From contig NZ_FQVT01000006.1 of the NCBI RefSeq assembly GCF_900129445.1, forward strand, positions 108,226-172,225: a stretch of DNA of 64,000 nucleotides, given 5' to 3'. Shown piece after piece: positions 61,859 to 64,000 of this stretch. Numbering within the stretch: the first letter of the stretch is position 1; every line of letters starts with the position of its first letter. The stretch comes from Salegentibacter echinorum. Its GTDB lineage: Bacteria; Bacteroidota; Bacteroidia; Flavobacteriales; Flavobacteriaceae. Below the pieces are notes generated by a model, which saw only the letters and a program-made list of their open reading frames with translations, did not search any database and was not told where the DNA came from. Made by a program: the position numbers and the translations under genes.

Positions 61859-63682
61859 TTAGGCAATACTTTTTTCAGGAATGTGAACTTCTAATAAATT
61901 AAGCTCAGTTTCATAACCCGATAATGCTTCAGTCATTTGCTCAAAATCATTTTTAAAGCAATCTTTTTTGTCATTCAATAAATCTCTGTAATAAGCGATT
62001 CCCTTTAAAAGATTGTTTTTGAATTTTTTCATCTTCTTTAACTGGGGTGCAATAGTGCCGTCCTGCATATCTTCTAACTCAGTCTTAAAATAATCCATAT
62101 ATACCTGTAATTCTTTAATGAACATATGGGGACGACTATTCGTCCTAATTACATTGGTACTTCCATAAATATGGCCAACCATATTCTTAAGGCTCAAAGT
62201 TTTGGAAAAATAAGCCATATTAGGACCAGGACAAATGGCTACACCCTGTGCCTGGCCTTTAATTCGCAGGTCATTCTCCATCAAGGCAGCGTTACCTAAC
62301 CCAACACATAAACAAGCTTTTTCGGTAATTTTATATTTCTTTTTTTCATAAGTTTTAGAACTAAGTTCAGACCTTTCCTCTTCCAGTTCTTTTAATTTGA
62401 TATCCTGGAATTTTTTGGAAGCTGAACATATTCCCTGCTCATCATACTCTTTGCTTAAAGCCAGGTACTTTTTAGGGCAGGAACTTCCAGCCTTATCTTC
62501 GGCTATTCGTTTATTTTTAAAGCGCTCGTTAGTGGTTCCCCTCACCGTATTAAACGGAACACCCAGCGGAGAAATGTTGCTTAAATAAAGATCTTTTTCT
62601 TTGGCATCTGCCAGGAGTTTACGTGTCTCCATATCTACCGAAGTAGCTTCTGGCACCAATAAAAATGGAGAGCCCCAACCAACCGAAGCAACTTTATAAT
62701 GATCTAAGAGAAAATCGTGTTCTGCGGCAGTTCCTACTCCACCTTGCACGGTAATATTTAATTCCGGAGCGTTTTCAACCATATTCTTTCCTTTACGTTC
62801 CAGCGCTTTATTCATAAGATCGAAGGCCGATTTTATAAGATCATCTTTCTTTTCTTTAAATTCTTCTAAAATTGGACCCATTAAGTGACCATCGGTAGCG
62901 AAAGCATGACCGCCACAATTTAAGCCAGATTCTATTCGGTATTCTGAAACCCAAAGACCTTTTTTTGCAAAGTAATTTCCCTGTATAAAAGCCGATCTAT
63001 AATCACTTACTTTTAAAATTATTTTCTTTCTTAGTTTTCCCTCAGCATCTGGATAAAAATCGTCAAATTCTTCAAAATAACTGTAGAGCCTGGGATTCAT
63101 TCCCGCTGAAAGCACAATGGAAGAAGACAGGTTAGAACTGGCAAAACCCTTTAAAGCCGCGTGCGCATCGTTATATTCAACAGGAAGTTGTTCATTTTTT
63201 TCGAAGTTATCTTTATCAATTTTAGACATGATATTCACATCTACACTTCCCGGACTCAAATGCTCTTCCAGGAAATTTTTAAATTCTTCTCCGGCGGTTT
63301 TACCAGATTCCATCAATTCTTGCAAGCCTTGCTTAATTTCCGACTGTCCCGGGAGCATGGCTATATAGTTCTCTAAGGCAGTTTTGTTTTCAGCCAGTTC
63401 TTCTTTAAATCCGGTAAATTTATCTTTTACTAGTTTATCTACCAGGTTGAGATAAGACCTAATACGTTCAGCCCTAAAACCTTTTACTTTTTTGGAAATT
63501 TCCTGATAAGGTAAATCGAATTTAGCGCTGTAAAAAGCGTTCATTTTTTCCATTAGTTCATCGTCTATAATAGAGATTACCGATGAAATCCCATAATGCC
63601 CAACCCTTATCGGGCTATCTATGGTAAAAGCAGTTCCCATCACGGGGATGTGAAAACTGTGCAATTGTTTTTTAAATGTCAT
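61859..63682 (-). CDS. 607-aa protein, probable FMN-binding TIM-barrel enzyme (unassigned)
   Basis: I do not recognise this as a named family. Segments in order look like a nitronate-monooxygenase-type TIM barrel: N-terminal PVMGTAFTIDSPIRVGHYGI (13-31), SIVLSAGMNP (188-197), KVSDYR, then ESGLNCGGHAF (251-261), VQGGVGTAAEHDFL (312-325), and VASVGWGSPFLLVPEATSVD (331-350), which correspond to the motifs EAGGH, GGI and the phosphate-binding end of such barrels. An inserted helical domain (about 45-165) and a cysteine-rich C-terminal half (C402, C419, C457, C459, C484) are extra. The cysteines suggest a metal or Fe-S cofactor. No signal peptide; cytoplasmic. Start supported by the upstream AT-rich region. 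Confidence 0.7.
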   Translation of the reverse strand: MTFKKQLHSFHIPVMGTAFTIDSPIRVGHYGISSVISIIDDELMEKMNAFYSAKFDLPYQEISKKVKGFRAERIRSYLNLVDKLVKDKFTGFKEELAENKTALENYIAMLPGQSEIKQGLQELMESGKTAGEEFKNFLEEHLSPGSVDVNIMSKIDKDNFEKNEQLPVEYNDAHAALKGFASSNLSSSIVLSAGMNPRLYSYFEEFDDFYPDAEGKLRKKIILKVSDYRSAFIQGNYFAKKGLWVSEYRIESGLNCGGHAFATDGHLMGPILEEFKEKKDDLIKSAFDLMNKALERKGKNMVENAPELNITVQGGVGTAAEHDFLLDHYKVASVGWGSPFLLVPEATSVDMETRKLLADAKEKDLYLSNISPLGVPFNTVRGTTNERFKNKRIAEDKAGSSCPKKYLALSKEYDEQGICSASKKFQDIKLKELEEERSELSSKTYEKKKYKITEKACLCVGLGNAALMENDLRIKGQAQGVAICPGPNMAYFSKTLSLKNMVGHIYGSTNVIRTNSRPHMFIKELQVYMDYFKTELEDMQDGTIAPQLKKMKKFKNNLLKGIAYYRDLLNDKKDCFKNDFEQMTEALSGYETELNLLEVHIPEKSIA

Positions 63683-64000
63683 TCCCTAATTTTTTCTATT
63701 CCAAACACGATTTTTAAAGCTTAAACGTTTTTCCTCTGTTTTTTAGAAGAAATCAGCTACGGTTTGGTTGTTTGGGATAAAGGAATGGGATAATTATAAA
63801 TTAGAATATGACCCTAATCATATTTGAGATAATTCTGTAGTCGGGTATCGGTTATCGGTTGTGAGTTGCGAGTTGCGAGTTGCGGGTTTCGCGTTTCGCG
63901 TCATCGCGAGACCCACTACAAAAAATTTGAAAAACGGCAATATTGACGTAAACTTACGGTACAAATCAAAAGCGGCCATTTGTAACCGTCTTAGCTATAG
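63683..64000. other. Intergenic end of window with simple tandem repeats
   Basis: No coding sequence seen. A degenerate tandem tract lies at 63840-63905 with repeated GAGTTGC and GGTTATCGG units and a GTTTCGCG doublet. Confidence 0.6.
63840..63905 (+). repeat. Degenerate tandem repeat GTTGCGA / GGTTATCGG
   Basis: GGTATCGGTTATCGGTTGTGA is followed by GTTGCGAGTTGCGAGTTGCGG and GTTTCGCGTTTCGCG. Typical strand-slippage-prone intergenic DNA of this phylum. Confidence 0.65.

Overview
The window looks like a piece of the chromosome of a marine-type member of the Flavobacteriaceae (Bacteroidota). The evidence is AT-rich DNA, promoters of the Bacteroidota -7 type (TAnnTTTG), weak Shine-Dalgarno sequences, many families typical of this group (GH109, DUF4091, DUF4251, DUF6155, lmo0937-type peptides, LytTR/LytS pairs), and gene order mixing short operons with long repeat-filled gaps. 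The genus cannot be fixed from sequence reading alone. No rRNA, tRNA, CRISPR array, prophage or intact insertion sequence was seen.

Layout. 1-8.5 kb is a glycan-degradation block: the 3' half of a GH109-type gene, a formylglycine sulfatase with a PA14-like tail, a GH2 beta-galactosidase 2 bp after it, and a convergent DUF4091 glycosidase-like gene; together they suggest attack on a sulfated, galactose-containing polysaccharide, although no SusC/SusD pair is in view. 8.5-14 kb is sparse: a tiny membrane peptide, an unknown exported protein, a LytTR regulator with its histidine kinase, and another unknown exported protein. 14-18.6 kb holds a MacB-like permease divergent from hisS, an aldo/keto reductase and a small conserved protein. 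19-24 kb has a clostripain-type lipoprotein and a nitric-oxide defence pair (di-iron repair protein RIC and quinol NO reductase).

24-42 kb is housekeeping and stress: an SF2 helicase, priA, a VTT membrane protein, oxidoreductases (SDR, ArsO-like, CurA-like), a FUSC membrane protein with a DUF6155 partner, an MFS transporter, DUF1697, DUF4251, a CDF metal exporter and a ribosome-hibernation-type protein. 42-58 kb holds a 50-aa protein, an ECF sigma factor, uvrA, a carboxypeptidase-regulatory-domain protein, a DEAD-box RNA helicase, a purine NTP pyrophosphatase, rlmH divergent from a nadC-yihY-chalcone isomerase-like-DUF2147 operon, cysE-cysM, a second DEAD-type helicase with an altered motif II, and a cold-shock-domain protein. 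58-64 kb holds an SdiA-regulated-type protein, a class A PBP, and a 607-aa protein that resembles an FMN-binding TIM barrel but is otherwise unrecognised.

The least explained content lies between the genes. At least seven families of short dispersed repeats recur in the intergenic gaps, including a 162-bp element with perfect 13-bp terminal inverted repeats (MITE-like), a roughly 105-bp conserved repeat that runs into the stop codon of a helicase gene, a two-module repeat found in different combinations, and palindromes built on GACCTCACAG. I see no clear new multi-gene system; the best leads are these repeats, the 607-aa enzyme-like protein and several small unannotated proteins.
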